DNA of 23,489 nucleotides, taken from an uncultured Saprospiraceae bacterium. Lineage in GTDB: Bacteria; Bacteroidota; Bacteroidia; Chitinophagales; Saprospiraceae. The stretch lies in the NCBI GenBank assembly GCA_937973565.1, contig CALJKQ010000143.1:1-23489 (forward strand). Direction: 5' to 3'. Every line of letters starts with the position of its first letter. The stretch's first letter is position 1. Shown piece after piece: positions 8,437 through 15,768 of the stretch. Position numbers and translations under genes: made by a program. The notes beneath the pieces are model-generated. The model was not told the DNA's origin. It saw only the letters and a program-made list of their open reading frames with translations, and searched no databases.

Positions 8437-9471
8437 TTGAGAGTCAGCTCCTTACTTCTTTTTTGCCTGATTGCTATTTTAAACAGTAGTGCACAACCCT
8501 CTTACAAGATGGTGGCAGTTGGTTTTTATAACCTGGAAAACCTGTTTGATACAGAAAATGACACGCTGATAAACGATGAAGATTTTCTTCCTACCGGAAA
8601 AAATTCCTGGACAGAAGATAAATATGCTGAAAAGCAAGCCAATATGGCCTATGCCATTAGTCAAATAGCCAAAGAACATACAGCTGCCGGACTTTCGGTT
8701 TTTGGCGTTGCTGAAATTGAAAACAAACGTGTCCTTGAGGACCTGTCCAGGCAACCCGCATTGGCTGACCGCAATTACCAGATTGTACATTTTGATTCAC
8801 CCGACAGAAGGGGAGTGGATGTCGCTTTGATGTACAACCCTGCACATTTTAAGCCATTAAAATCACGAGCCATTCCCTTGCTGGTGTATGACAATGGTGA
8901 AAGAGAATATACAAGAGATATCCTGTTCTGTACCGGCTTGCTCGACGGTGATACGTTTAGCTTTTTAGTAAATCACTGGCCATCGCGAAGAGGTGGAGAA
9001 GAAGCCTCCGCTTATAAAAGAAACAAAGGTGCAGCAGTGTGTCGCCAAATTGTAGATTCCCTCTACAGGATTAATCCTGAGCATAAAGTGATCATTATGG
9101 GAGACCTCAACGACGACCCCACCTCAGAAAGTATTAAGGTCCATTTAAGGGCAAAATACAAAGCCAGCGAAGTAGAGAAAGGCGATGTGTTCAATCCCAT
9201 GTGGGACTATTACAACAGAGGCTTGGGCTCTAATGCATTCAGAGATTCCTGGAGCTTATTTGATCAACTTATCTTCAATTCGGCTTTGATGGATAAAAAC
9301 GCAAAAGGGTACAGATACCACAAAGCCTTTGTTTTTAATAAACAATTCCTCATCCAGAATTTTGGACAATACAAGGGATATCCTTTTAGAACCTTCAGCG
9401 GTGAAACTTATCAGGGAGGTTATAGCGACCATTTTCCGGTCTATGCATTATTGGTGAAACCCAGTAATTAA
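8437..9471 (+). CDS. Exported endonuclease/exonuclease/phosphatase-family enzyme
   Basis: A metal-dependent phosphoesterase of the DNase I-like (EEP) fold, 344 residues from the TTG at 8437. That start gives an ideal signal peptide (MRVSSLLLFCLIAILNSSAQ). The ATG at 8392 is the alternative and would add 15 residues in front of it. Readable active-site elements are FYNLENLFD near the N-terminus, AEIEN (metal-binding Glu93), VNHWPSRRGG (His180), MGDLNDDP (Asp223, Asn225) and SDHFPVYA (Asp331, His332). The protein is probably periplasmic or secreted and should cleave nucleic acid or a similar phosphodiester. It is divergent from the TonB receptor/DUF5689-type lipoprotein operon, an arrangement I also associate with other Bacteroidota genomes from memory. 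It ends about 50 nt before a hairpin. The exact substrate (DNA, RNA or phospholipid) cannot be read from the sequence. Confidence 0.9.
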   Translation: MRVSSLLLFCLIAILNSSAQPSYKMVAVGFYNLENLFDTENDTLINDEDFLPTGKNSWTEDKYAEKQANMAYAISQIAKEHTAAGLSVFGVAEIENKRVLEDLSRQPALADRNYQIVHFDSPDRRGVDVALMYNPAHFKPLKSRAIPLLVYDNGEREYTRDILFCTGLLDGDTFSFLVNHWPSRRGGEEASAYKRNKGAAVCRQIVDSLYRINPEHKVIIMGDLNDDPTSESIKVHLRAKYKASEVEKGDVFNPMWDYYNRGLGSNAFRDSWSLFDQLIFNSALMDKNAKGYRYHKAFVFNKQFLIQNFGQYKGYPFRTFSGETYQGGYSDHFPVYALLVKPSN

Positions 9472-9517
9472 GTTAAGCCCTTCTTCCATAAAAGATTATT
9501 TTCCCTTCATTTAGGGC

Positions 9518-9550
9518 AAAAAAAAATGGCCTCCCCCCAGAGGCCATTTT
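9518..9550 (-). terminator. Strong intrinsic terminator, minus strand (unit 1)
   Basis: An 11-bp stem pairs 9523-9533 with 9540-9550 (AAAATGGCCTC with its complement) around a 6-nt loop. On the minus strand it runs into nine consecutive T residues (complement of 9518-9526), the form of a Rho-independent terminator. On the plus strand only four T follow before CGAA, so it may work weakly for the nuclease gene ending at 9471 as well. Confidence 0.85.
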
Positions 9551-9554
9551 CGAA

Positions 9555-9574
9555 TTATAATCCCATGAACATAT
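9555..9574 (-). repeat. 20-nt direct repeat, copy 1
   Basis: Plus-strand sequence TTATAATCCCATGAACATAT, identical at 9705-9724. On the minus strand it reads as the end of a tiny frame, Met-Phe-Met-Gly-Leu-stop, 4 nt before the unit 1 terminator stem. Whether it is translated is unknown; the frame is open for only ten codons (QDFLDMFMGL). Confidence 0.85.
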
Positions 9575-9650
9575 CCAAAAAATCTTGTCATGTTTCCATC
9601 TTGCTCAAGGATGGAGATATATGTTAACGCAAAACTCAATATCATTTGAA

Positions 9651-9700
9651 AAAAACACTGCTGTTGGTAAGTTGGGATTTGGTTTTTCCACCCAACAGCA
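9651..9700 (-). terminator. Intrinsic terminator, minus strand (unit 2)
   Basis: TGCTGTTGG at 9659-9667 pairs with CCAACAGCA at 9692-9700. On the minus strand this is followed by GTG and then a run of seven T (complement of the A-rich 9650-9656). The 24-nt loop contains GTTGGG (9671-9676), which can pair instead with CCCAAC (9691-9696), so two exclusive folds exist. It would end transcripts coming from rsmE or from a separate unit 2 RNA. Confidence 0.65.
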
Positions 9701-9704
9701 ATGC

Positions 9705-9724
9705 TTATAATCCCATGAACATAT
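9705..9724 (-). repeat. 20-nt direct repeat, copy 2
   Basis: Identical to 9555-9574 and displaced by exactly 150 nt. As in copy 1, on the minus strand it ends in Met-Phe-Met-Gly-Leu-stop and lies 4 nt before a terminator stem. The flanks and the two stems differ in sequence, so only this element and its position have been conserved. Confidence 0.85.
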
Positions 9725-9921
9725 TTGAAAATTTTCCCCGAATTCTTTAACCAGGACTTTTATATAATTTTCATGATACAATATTCAGGCATTTTTCAAG
9801 GCTAGTCAAATTCATTTTTTAGGCTTTGTAATATATGAAATATCGTAATATGTAAATTGTTGAAAAAAATTATATTTTACTGATATACAACGCTATAGAA
9901 AAAAATAAATTGAAAGTAACC

Positions 9922-9935
9922 CCTAAATATTTAGG
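9922..9935. repeat. 14-bp perfect palindrome
   Basis: CCTAAATATTTAGG is a perfect inverted repeat without a spacer, 111 bp beyond the 3' end of rsmE. It could be a dimeric-protein site, but it does not sit before a recognisable promoter and may be chance in AT-rich DNA. Confidence 0.3.
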
Positions 9936-10046
9936 CTGTAATATTGGGTATAACTTGTGTATAGTGAATTTTATTTCTGAATTGTCTACAGAAACCGATC
10001 TGATTTTCTTTGAAATTTTAACAAAATATTAGGATTTGGATAAGAA

Positions 10047-10739
10047 TCAGCAAAGTTTTATCAAAGAAGAAGCTACAATTCCGGCTGTTTCTGCCCGAAG
10101 TATTGTATTACCCATTGATATTTCTCTATATCCTTCGGCCACGGCATGAGTTATTTCCTCAGAGGTAAAGTCACCTTCCGGTCCAATGATCACTATTTTA
10201 CTTCCAGGTAAGGGAAGCTGGCTGCTAAGTGATGGGGCAGGTGTGTGGCATATGGCTATAAATTTGTGATCAAAGTGAGGTACTCCCTGCGTGAGCTGTT
10301 TAAGAGAAGCATACATCTGAATTTCGGGCAAATGACCGTGCCGTGCCTGTTTCATAGCGGAAACGGCAGTTTTTTGTATTTTGTCGAGATTGAGTTTAGA
10401 TCTTTCTGAACGATGACTATGGTAAAAGTATATGTGTGAAATGCCCAATTCGACAGCTTTCTCTACGAACCACTCCATTCGGTCCATCGACTTTGTCAAT
10501 CCGAAAGCTATGCCGGTATTATCCCCCAAATCAGGTAGCTGACTATTACTTATCACATTGAACAAAGCCCCCGATTTGCTGATAGATTCAAGCTTTACCA
10601 GGTACAGAGCACCCTTTCCATCCGTCACATGGACTGTATCTCCGGCCTTATGCCTCAGAACGTGTATACAATGATGCATTTCATCTGCATCCAGCATACC
10701 ACGGTCATTTTCAATATTATGAGCGTAAAAAACGAACAA
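10047..10739 (-). CDS. rsmE: 16S rRNA (uracil(1498)-N3)-methyltransferase
   Basis: A 230-residue SPOUT-class RNA methyltransferase that modifies U1498 in the decoding region of the small ribosomal subunit. An N-terminal PUA-like domain (VLRHKAGDTVHVTDGKG, about residues 27-43) is followed by the SPOUT domain with RSERSKLNLDK (110-120), the SAM-binding IGPEGDFTSEE (185-195) and the knot segment ILRAETA (213-219). The frame opens with TTG at 10739. That codon aligns with the usual N-terminus (Met, then FYAHNI), while the next ATG is 14 codons downstream, inside the conserved region. TTG is therefore the likely start. The gene is divergent from rseP. A minus-strand terminator of its own is not seen until the two hairpins 350-530 bp downstream. 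Confidence 0.95.
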   Translation of the reverse strand: MFVFYAHNIENDRGMLDADEMHHCIHVLRHKAGDTVHVTDGKGALYLVKLESISKSGALFNVISNSQLPDLGDNTGIAFGLTKSMDRMEWFVEKAVELGISHIYFYHSHRSERSKLNLDKIQKTAVSAMKQARHGHLPEIQMYASLKQLTQGVPHFDHKFIAICHTPAPSLSSQLPLPGSKIVIIGPEGDFTSEEITHAVAEGYREISMGNTILRAETAGIVASSLIKLC

Positions 10740-10769
10740 AACGAAAACTTTCGGAATTAATAATTTATT

Positions 10770-10777
10770 TACTTTTG
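10770..10777 (+). promoter_or_regulatory. -7 box of the rseP-hscB promoter
   Basis: TACTTTTG is a perfect match to the Bacteroidota sigma-A -7 consensus TAnnTTTG. A partial -33 element, CTTTCGG around 10748-10754, lies 17 nt upstream. The start of transcription would be near 10783, giving a leader of about 60 nt before the rseP ATG at 10843. Confidence 0.65.
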
Positions 10778-10842
10778 CACACCATTTAAGATCATGAATC
10801 GTTCATTGATCTGGTGGTACAAAGATATTAAGAATATATTAC

Positions 10843-12192
10843 ATGAGTTTTACACAAATACTAAGCATCGCGGGCCAACTGATTTTAAGCCTATCTATTT
10901 TGGTTGTGCTCCACGAGTGTGGACACTTTTTCCCGGCTAAATGGTTCAAAACCAGGGTAGAAAAGTTTTATTTATTTTTTGACCCCTGGTTTAGTTTATT
11001 TAAAATCAAAAGAGGGGATACGGAATACGGCATCGGATGGATTCCCTTCGGCGGCTATGTGAAAATTGCCGGAATGGTGGATGAGAGCATGGATATCGAA
11101 CAATTGAAGCAACCGGCCCAGCCATGGGAATTTCGTTCAAAGCCTGCCTGGCAACGCCTCATTATCATGGTAGGAGGGGTTGTGGTGAACTTCGTTCTCG
11201 GCTTTTTCATCTTTGCCATGATTCTTTTCACCTGGGGCAGATCCTACTACAAAAATGCCGATGTAAAATACGGTATCGCGGTTGATTCCCTTGGCACAAA
11301 CCTGGGCTTGCGCGATGGGGACAAAATCATCTCTGTAGGCAATGTCGCGATGGAAAAGTTTTCTCCCGGCTTCGCAACCAAACAAATTGTGCTTGAAAAT
11401 GCCAAACAAATTAAAATTGAAAGAGCGGGGCAAATAATCGATCTGCCTGTATCAGAAGACCTTTCAACGAAATTGTCATCCAAAGAATATAAAAACAGAG
11501 AAATCTACAACATCAGATATCCTCAACGCATTGATAGTGTCACCTCTAAGTCCATTGGCGAGAAGGCAGGCCTGAAAAAAGGAGATGTGGTAATTGCCAT
11601 CAACGACAATCCCAACGTTTCATTTGCCCACGAATTTGCTCAGGAAATCAGAAGACACAAAAACGAACAAGTTTCATTAAAAGTGCTGCGTAGCCAGGAT
11701 ACGCTGGTTCTTTCAGCCAAACTGGATTCAACCTCAACATTGGGAGTTGGTTTGGCCAATCCGGATCAATTTCTGAATGTTTCCAAAGAGAAGTTTGGTT
11801 TCGTAGAATCACTTCCTGCAGGTGTAAAAGAAGGTACTACCTTTTTAAGTGATCAGATCAGTGCTTTTGGACAGATGTTCCGAGGCAAGATAAATGTGAA
11901 AGATAACCTGGGTAGTATCTTTTCAGTAGCTACCTTGTTTGACCCTTCATGGACCTGGGAAAAATTTTGGAGAATTACAGCTATGCTAAGTATCATTCTT
12001 GCGTTTTTCAATATCTTACCTATTCCTGCCCTCGATGGAGGCTATGTTTTGTTTTTACTCATTGAATCTATCACAGGGAAGAAATTCAGCGATAAATTCA
12101 TGGAAATTGTCACTACAGCAGGTTTTTTAATCCTCATTACTTTGATGATATTAGCCATAGGTCTGGATATCAACAGGTTTTTCAGACATTAA
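10843..12192 (+). CDS. rseP: RIP zinc metalloprotease RseP (site-2 protease)
   Basis: An inner-membrane intramembrane protease, 449 residues, that in other bacteria cleaves anti-sigma factors and remnant signal peptides. The zinc site HECGH (His24, Glu25, His28) is in the first membrane segment, and the third ligand, Asp398, is in the PALDGG motif of a later one. Two PDZ domains lie between, around residues 130-210 and 215-300. The C-terminus has two more hydrophobic segments. Length and order match the family. The ATG at 10843 is directly followed by the first membrane segment. hscB begins 6 bp after the stop, so the two are co-transcribed. Confidence 0.95.
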   Translation: MSFTQILSIAGQLILSLSILVVLHECGHFFPAKWFKTRVEKFYLFFDPWFSLFKIKRGDTEYGIGWIPFGGYVKIAGMVDESMDIEQLKQPAQPWEFRSKPAWQRLIIMVGGVVVNFVLGFFIFAMILFTWGRSYYKNADVKYGIAVDSLGTNLGLRDGDKIISVGNVAMEKFSPGFATKQIVLENAKQIKIERAGQIIDLPVSEDLSTKLSSKEYKNREIYNIRYPQRIDSVTSKSIGEKAGLKKGDVVIAINDNPNVSFAHEFAQEIRRHKNEQVSLKVLRSQDTLVLSAKLDSTSTLGVGLANPDQFLNVSKEKFGFVESLPAGVKEGTTFLSDQISAFGQMFRGKINVKDNLGSIFSVATLFDPSWTWEKFWRITAMLSIILAFFNILPIPALDGGYVLFLLIESITGKKFSDKFMEIVTTAGFLILITLMILAIGLDINRFFRH

Positions 12193-12198
12193 AATAGG

Positions 12199-12705
12199 AT
12201 GGATTATTTCGAGCACTTTGGTATTCCAAGATCTTTTTTGCCCAATTTGGCGCACGTACGTCAACAATATTTAGCGATCAGCAGAAATAACCATCCCGAT
12301 CTGGATTTAGCAACCAGTGATGAAGAAAAGGAACGAATTACTGCATTTAATAATGCTGCCTACTCTACATTAACCCAGGAAGATAAGTTATTTCATTACC
12401 TGCTTGATTTGCACGGGTTAAAACTGAGTGACTTGCCTCTTTCTTCAGATTTTCTGATGGAGATGATGGAATTAAATGAAGAAATTGAAGAATTGGTTTC
12501 TAACGGTAATGAGACAAACAAAGCAGCCATGCAAGACAGGCTACTTTCAATAAAAATTGATTTAAGAGCCCAATTACAAGATGCTCTTTCGGAATATGAT
12601 CTTGGTAATATCACAACCAGCACCCTTGAAGTCGCTAACTATTGTCTGAAAATCAATTATTTAAACAGATTGCTATCAAACCTGAAGGGGCAGATAGAAT
12701 TGTGA
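12199..12705 (+). CDS. hscB: Fe-S cluster assembly co-chaperone HscB (J-protein)
   Basis: A 168-residue protein with an N-terminal J domain carrying the HPD tripeptide (His32-Asp34, in NNHPDLD), followed by FNNAAYSTL and a C-terminal helical bundle (NEEIEEL, then LNRLLSNLKG). HscB delivers the scaffold protein IscU to the Hsp70 HscA and stimulates its ATPase. The first methionine fits the family start (DYFEHFGIPRSF). It lies 6 bp after rseP; no hscA, iscU or fdx is adjacent, so it is separated here from the other Isc genes. Confidence 0.9.
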   Translation: MDYFEHFGIPRSFLPNLAHVRQQYLAISRNNHPDLDLATSDEEKERITAFNNAAYSTLTQEDKLFHYLLDLHGLKLSDLPLSSDFLMEMMELNEEIEELVSNGNETNKAAMQDRLLSIKIDLRAQLQDALSEYDLGNITTSTLEVANYCLKINYLNRLLSNLKGQIEL

Positions 12706-12727
12706 TCCGCATAAATTCTTAAGCATC

Positions 12728-12760
12728 TTGTCAATTTTACACTAAGTATGCTTATAATTG
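12728..12760 (+). promoter_or_regulatory. Candidate promoter of the maltose operon
   Basis: TTG at 12728-12730, a 22-nt spacer and TATAATTG at 12753-12760 resemble the Bacteroidota promoter, with one mismatch in the -7 box. It lies 18 nt before the pgmB ATG, in the 73-bp gap after hscB. No operator-like palindrome was recognised. Confidence 0.4.
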
Positions 12761-12778
12761 CAATGTTAAAGCCTGTAA

Positions 12779-13444
12779 ATGATCAAAGCGTGTATATTTG
12801 ACTTAGATGGTGTGCTCGTAGACACAGCAAAATACCACTACCTGGCCTGGAAAAAACTAGCTGAAGAAAGATTGGGTGTATCCTTTAATCATGAGGATAA
12901 TGAAAACCTAAAAGGAGTATCCAGAATGCAATCTCTGGAGTACATTCTGGATAAAGGGGGAATCCATATGGATGCCACCGAAAAATTGGCGCTAGCGCAA
13001 TTAAAAAACGATTGGTATGTGGAATTGATAGAAAATATCGATCATTCCGAAATACTACCCGGATCAGAAGAATTGCTCAGAGATCTTCAATCCAATAACA
13101 TTAAAATCGCTTTGGGAAGCGCAAGCAAAAATGCCAAAGCTATTTTGCATGGCATTGGTTTAATGTCCTACTTTGACGCTATTTCAGATGGAAACAGTAC
13201 GGATAAGTCAAAGCCAGATCCTGAAGTTTTCCTGATTGCAGCCAGAGAACTTGACCTTCAACCGATAGAGTGTATAGTTTTTGAGGATTCCATCAAAGGC
13301 ATTGAAGCAGCTGTGAAAGGAGGATTCCATTCTGTAGGCATCGGTGAACCTCAGATTTTGGATCAATGTGATTATGTAGTAAAAGACTTATCCCAAATAA
13401 ACTGGCAGATTTTGACAGAATGGTTTAACACAACGAAAAACTGA
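12779..13444 (+). CDS. pgmB: Beta-phosphoglucomutase
   Basis: A HAD-superfamily phosphomutase of 221 residues that converts beta-glucose-1-phosphate to glucose-6-phosphate. The nucleophile and the acid/base aspartates are Asp8 and Asp10 in FDLDGVLVDTAKYH, followed by the cap segment (WKKLAEE, LKGVSRMQSLEYIL). Motif 2 is ALGSASKNA, the conserved lysine is in KSKPDPEVF, and motif 4 is VFEDSIKGIEAA. It is the first gene of a five-gene operon, 8 bp before the GH65 phosphorylase whose product it uses. The pairing makes the assignment to beta-phosphoglucomutase rather than another HAD phosphatase very likely. Confidence 0.93.
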   Translation: MIKACIFDLDGVLVDTAKYHYLAWKKLAEERLGVSFNHEDNENLKGVSRMQSLEYILDKGGIHMDATEKLALAQLKNDWYVELIENIDHSEILPGSEELLRDLQSNNIKIALGSASKNAKAILHGIGLMSYFDAISDGNSTDKSKPDPEVFLIAARELDLQPIECIVFEDSIKGIEAAVKGGFHSVGIGEPQILDQCDYVVKDLSQINWQILTEWFNTTKN

Positions 13445-13452
13445 TTTAATCA

Positions 13453-15768
13453 ATGAAAAACTACATTGTTGCTGATGAGTGGAGAATCATCGAAGATGCT
13501 TTTCATCCCGAATACAATGAGATAACAGAAAGTCTTTTGTCGATTGGCAATGGCCATATGGGACAAAGAGCCAACTTTGAAGAAGGATATTCAGGTAAGA
13601 CACTTCAGGGAAGTTATGTAGGTGGAGTCTACTATCCTGACAAGACAAGAGTAGGATGGTGGAAAAACGGATATCCTGAATATTTTGCCAAAGTACTGAA
13701 TTCTGTAAACTGGATTGGGCTTGATATCTGGATTAATGAAGAAAAACTGGATCTTGCCAGGGTAGCTTCCGTTGATCAATTCTATAGGGAATTGGATATG
13801 ATGAATGGTATCTTGCGCAGGACCTTCGAATGTACTTTAAACAATGGCATCAGGATAAAGGTGTCAGCCAAAAGATTTGTAAGTATGTCGCAAGAGGAGT
13901 TAGGTCTTGTGTCTTATTCCATTACACCCTTAAACCAGGATGTACAGATTAGATGGGTCTCGTATCTGGATGCTGATATCGTAAATAAGGATTCTAATTA
14001 CGATGAAAAGTTTTGGGATGAAGTAAGTCAGCAGTCATGTCAAAGCGATATGAATGTAGTTGCGGTTACGAAGAAAACAGGTTTTTGGGTGTCTGCGGTT
14101 GCGCATACCCGGTATGATTTGGACGGCCATGTAGTTACAGAAGCTACAGATATGACCATTAAAAGCAAATATGCTGCACAGAATTTCCATGCCCATGTAA
14201 GTAAGGGTAAAACATTAACCATTGAAAAGTATGTGGTTGTTACCTCTTCTTTAAACCACGGAAAAGATCAATTGGTCAAAAACGGCTATCGGCTATTGAA
14301 TGAAGCAGTATTCAAAGGTTGGGAAAGTTTGGAAGACCTCCATGCCAGACAATGGCATCATCTCTGGGAAGATTGTGATATCGTCATTGAAGGTGATCTC
14401 AAAGCACAACAGGGAATACGCTTCAATATATTCCAGTTGTACGCAACATACAACGGCAAAGACCCTAGACTAAACATCGGCCCTAAAGGTTTTACAGGAG
14501 AAAAGTATGGAGGCAGTACTTATTGGGATACCGAGGCATACTGCCTGCCATTTTATATGGCCACTTCCGAAAAGGAAGTGGGGAGAAATCTGCTGGTTTA
14601 TCGTTACAACCAACTGGACAAAGCCATAGAAAATGCTGCCAAACTTGGATTTTCGAAAGGTGCGGCTTTGTATCCCATGGTAACCATGAATGGTGAAGAG
14701 TGTCACAATGAGTGGGAAATTACGTTCGAAGAAATCCACAGAAATGGGGCGATAGCATATGCTATTTACGATTATGAAAGATATACCGGTGATGTTGATT
14801 ATTGCAGAGACTTTGGCATCAGGGTACTGATAGGCATTACCAGATTTTGGGCTCAAAGATTCAATTTTTCGGAAGATAAAAAGCAATATGTAATGCTGGG
14901 TGTAACCGGACCCAATGAATACGAAAACAATGTCAACAACAATTGGTATACGAGCTACATTGCCAAATGGTGTCTGACCTATACGGCTGAAAAAATTGCA
15001 TGGCTACAAAGCCAACATCCAACAATTTGGGCTGAACATAAAAATATGCTGCAATTTGGTGATGCCGAACTGAATCAATGGAATGAAATTTCCGGTAACA
15101 TTTATCTTCCCTATTATCCATCCCTGGGTATCTTCTTGCAGCAGGATGGTTATATGGATAAAGAGCAGATCCTTGTTGCGGACCTGCAAGCATCAGAAAG
15201 ACCCCTTAATCAAAAGTGGTCGTGGGATCGTATACTCAGGTCTTGTTTTATCAAACAAGCTGATGTCCTGCAGGGCTTATATTTTTTTGAAGAAGATTTC
15301 GATCTGGAAACCCACAAAAGAAATTTCCACTTCTATGAGCCACGCACTGTTCACGAATCTTCACTATCTCCCTGTGTTCACTCAATCCTTGCTGCCAAAA
15401 TTGGTGATAAGGACAAATCATATGAAATGTACCTAAGAACATCCAGACTGGATTTGGATGATTACAACAACGATACAGAGGACGGACTCCACATTACAAG
15501 TATGGCAGGAACCTGGTTGTCAGTAGTCAAAGGGTTTGGAGGTATGCGAGTATATGATCACAAATTGAGTTTCAATCCATTTTTACCGGTGCAGTTTGAG
15601 GCCATTGGTTTCAAAGTAAAATTCAGAGATGTTGTTATCCAATGCAGCATCGCTCAGACAGGAATTAAGGTGTCCAATCATGCTAACCTGGATGTTGCCA
15701 TCATGGTTTATCAAAATGAATACCTTATCCCTGCAAAAGGTACTGTGGATATTGCATATAAAGCATGA
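13453..15768 (+). CDS. GH65 maltose phosphorylase
   Basis: A 771-residue inverting glycoside phosphorylase that splits maltose with inorganic phosphate into glucose and beta-glucose-1-phosphate. An N-terminal beta-sandwich (SIGNGHMGQRANFEEGYSG; YYPDKTRVGWWKNGYPEYFA) is joined to an (alpha/alpha)6 barrel. The expected catalytic acid is Glu489 in GPNEYENNVNNNWY, close to the numbering of the characterised Lactobacillus enzyme. The motif CHNEWEITFEE (417-427) lines the active site. There is no signal peptide, so it acts in the cytoplasm. The N-terminal WWKNGYP segment is typical of maltose phosphorylases, but kojibiose, nigerose or trehalose phosphorylase cannot be fully excluded. Its stop overlaps the start of the TSUP gene by 4 bases. 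Confidence 0.92.
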   Translation: MKNYIVADEWRIIEDAFHPEYNEITESLLSIGNGHMGQRANFEEGYSGKTLQGSYVGGVYYPDKTRVGWWKNGYPEYFAKVLNSVNWIGLDIWINEEKLDLARVASVDQFYRELDMMNGILRRTFECTLNNGIRIKVSAKRFVSMSQEELGLVSYSITPLNQDVQIRWVSYLDADIVNKDSNYDEKFWDEVSQQSCQSDMNVVAVTKKTGFWVSAVAHTRYDLDGHVVTEATDMTIKSKYAAQNFHAHVSKGKTLTIEKYVVVTSSLNHGKDQLVKNGYRLLNEAVFKGWESLEDLHARQWHHLWEDCDIVIEGDLKAQQGIRFNIFQLYATYNGKDPRLNIGPKGFTGEKYGGSTYWDTEAYCLPFYMATSEKEVGRNLLVYRYNQLDKAIENAAKLGFSKGAALYPMVTMNGEECHNEWEITFEEIHRNGAIAYAIYDYERYTGDVDYCRDFGIRVLIGITRFWAQRFNFSEDKKQYVMLGVTGPNEYENNVNNNWYTSYIAKWCLTYTAEKIAWLQSQHPTIWAEHKNMLQFGDAELNQWNEISGNIYLPYYPSLGIFLQQDGYMDKEQILVADLQASERPLNQKWSWDRILRSCFIKQADVLQGLYFFEEDFDLETHKRNFHFYEPRTVHESSLSPCVHSILAAKIGDKDKSYEMYLRTSRLDLDDYNNDTEDGLHITSMAGTWLSVVKGFGGMRVYDHKLSFNPFLPVQFEAIGFKVKFRDVVIQCSIAQTGIKVSNHANLDVAIMVYQNEYLIPAKGTVDIAYKA

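Larger units (their letters stand above)
9518..9625 (-). ncRNA. Possible small RNA, unit 1 (minus strand)
   Basis: Minus-strand order: a small hairpin (9596-9602 paired with 9608-9614), an unpaired stretch, the 20-nt repeat (9555-9574) and the terminator (9518-9550). This is the usual architecture of a roughly 100-nt bacterial sRNA. A minus-strand GAGTTTTG at 9630-9637 is one mismatch from the -7 consensus and would place the 5' end near 9625. The 5' end and the independent transcription are inference. The alternative is a processed 3' tail of rsmE transcripts. Confidence 0.35.
9472..10046. other. 575-bp non-coding spacer with tandem repeat/terminator units
   Basis: This AT-rich gap lies between the convergent nuclease and rsmE genes. 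Bases 9511-9724 hold two hairpin terminators oriented for the minus strand, each immediately preceded (in that direction) by the same 20-nt sequence. Bases 9725-10046 contain no open frame of note on either strand. The only structure I see there is the 14-bp palindrome CCTAAATATTTAGG at 9922-9935. No tRNA-like fold is seen. Confidence 0.7.

Noticed and set aside
9511..9645. Minus-strand frame of 44 codons through repeat copy 1
   Set aside because: Its last part runs through the terminator hairpin and T run, so a transcript would end before its stop codon; the frame used differs from the one shared by both repeat copies.
9472..10046. CRISPR array or tRNA in the long spacer
   Set aside because: Only two copies of a 20-nt element with 130 nt of unrelated sequence between them, and no cloverleaf fold could be drawn.
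10794..10940. 48-codon frame starting in the rseP leader and overlapping rseP
   Set aside because: It overlaps conserved rseP coding sequence in another frame and shows no motif; a regulatory upstream frame is possible but unsupported.
14470..14886. Open frame of 138 codons on the minus strand
   Set aside because: Antisense to the GH65 catalytic region, which is strongly conserved on the plus strand.
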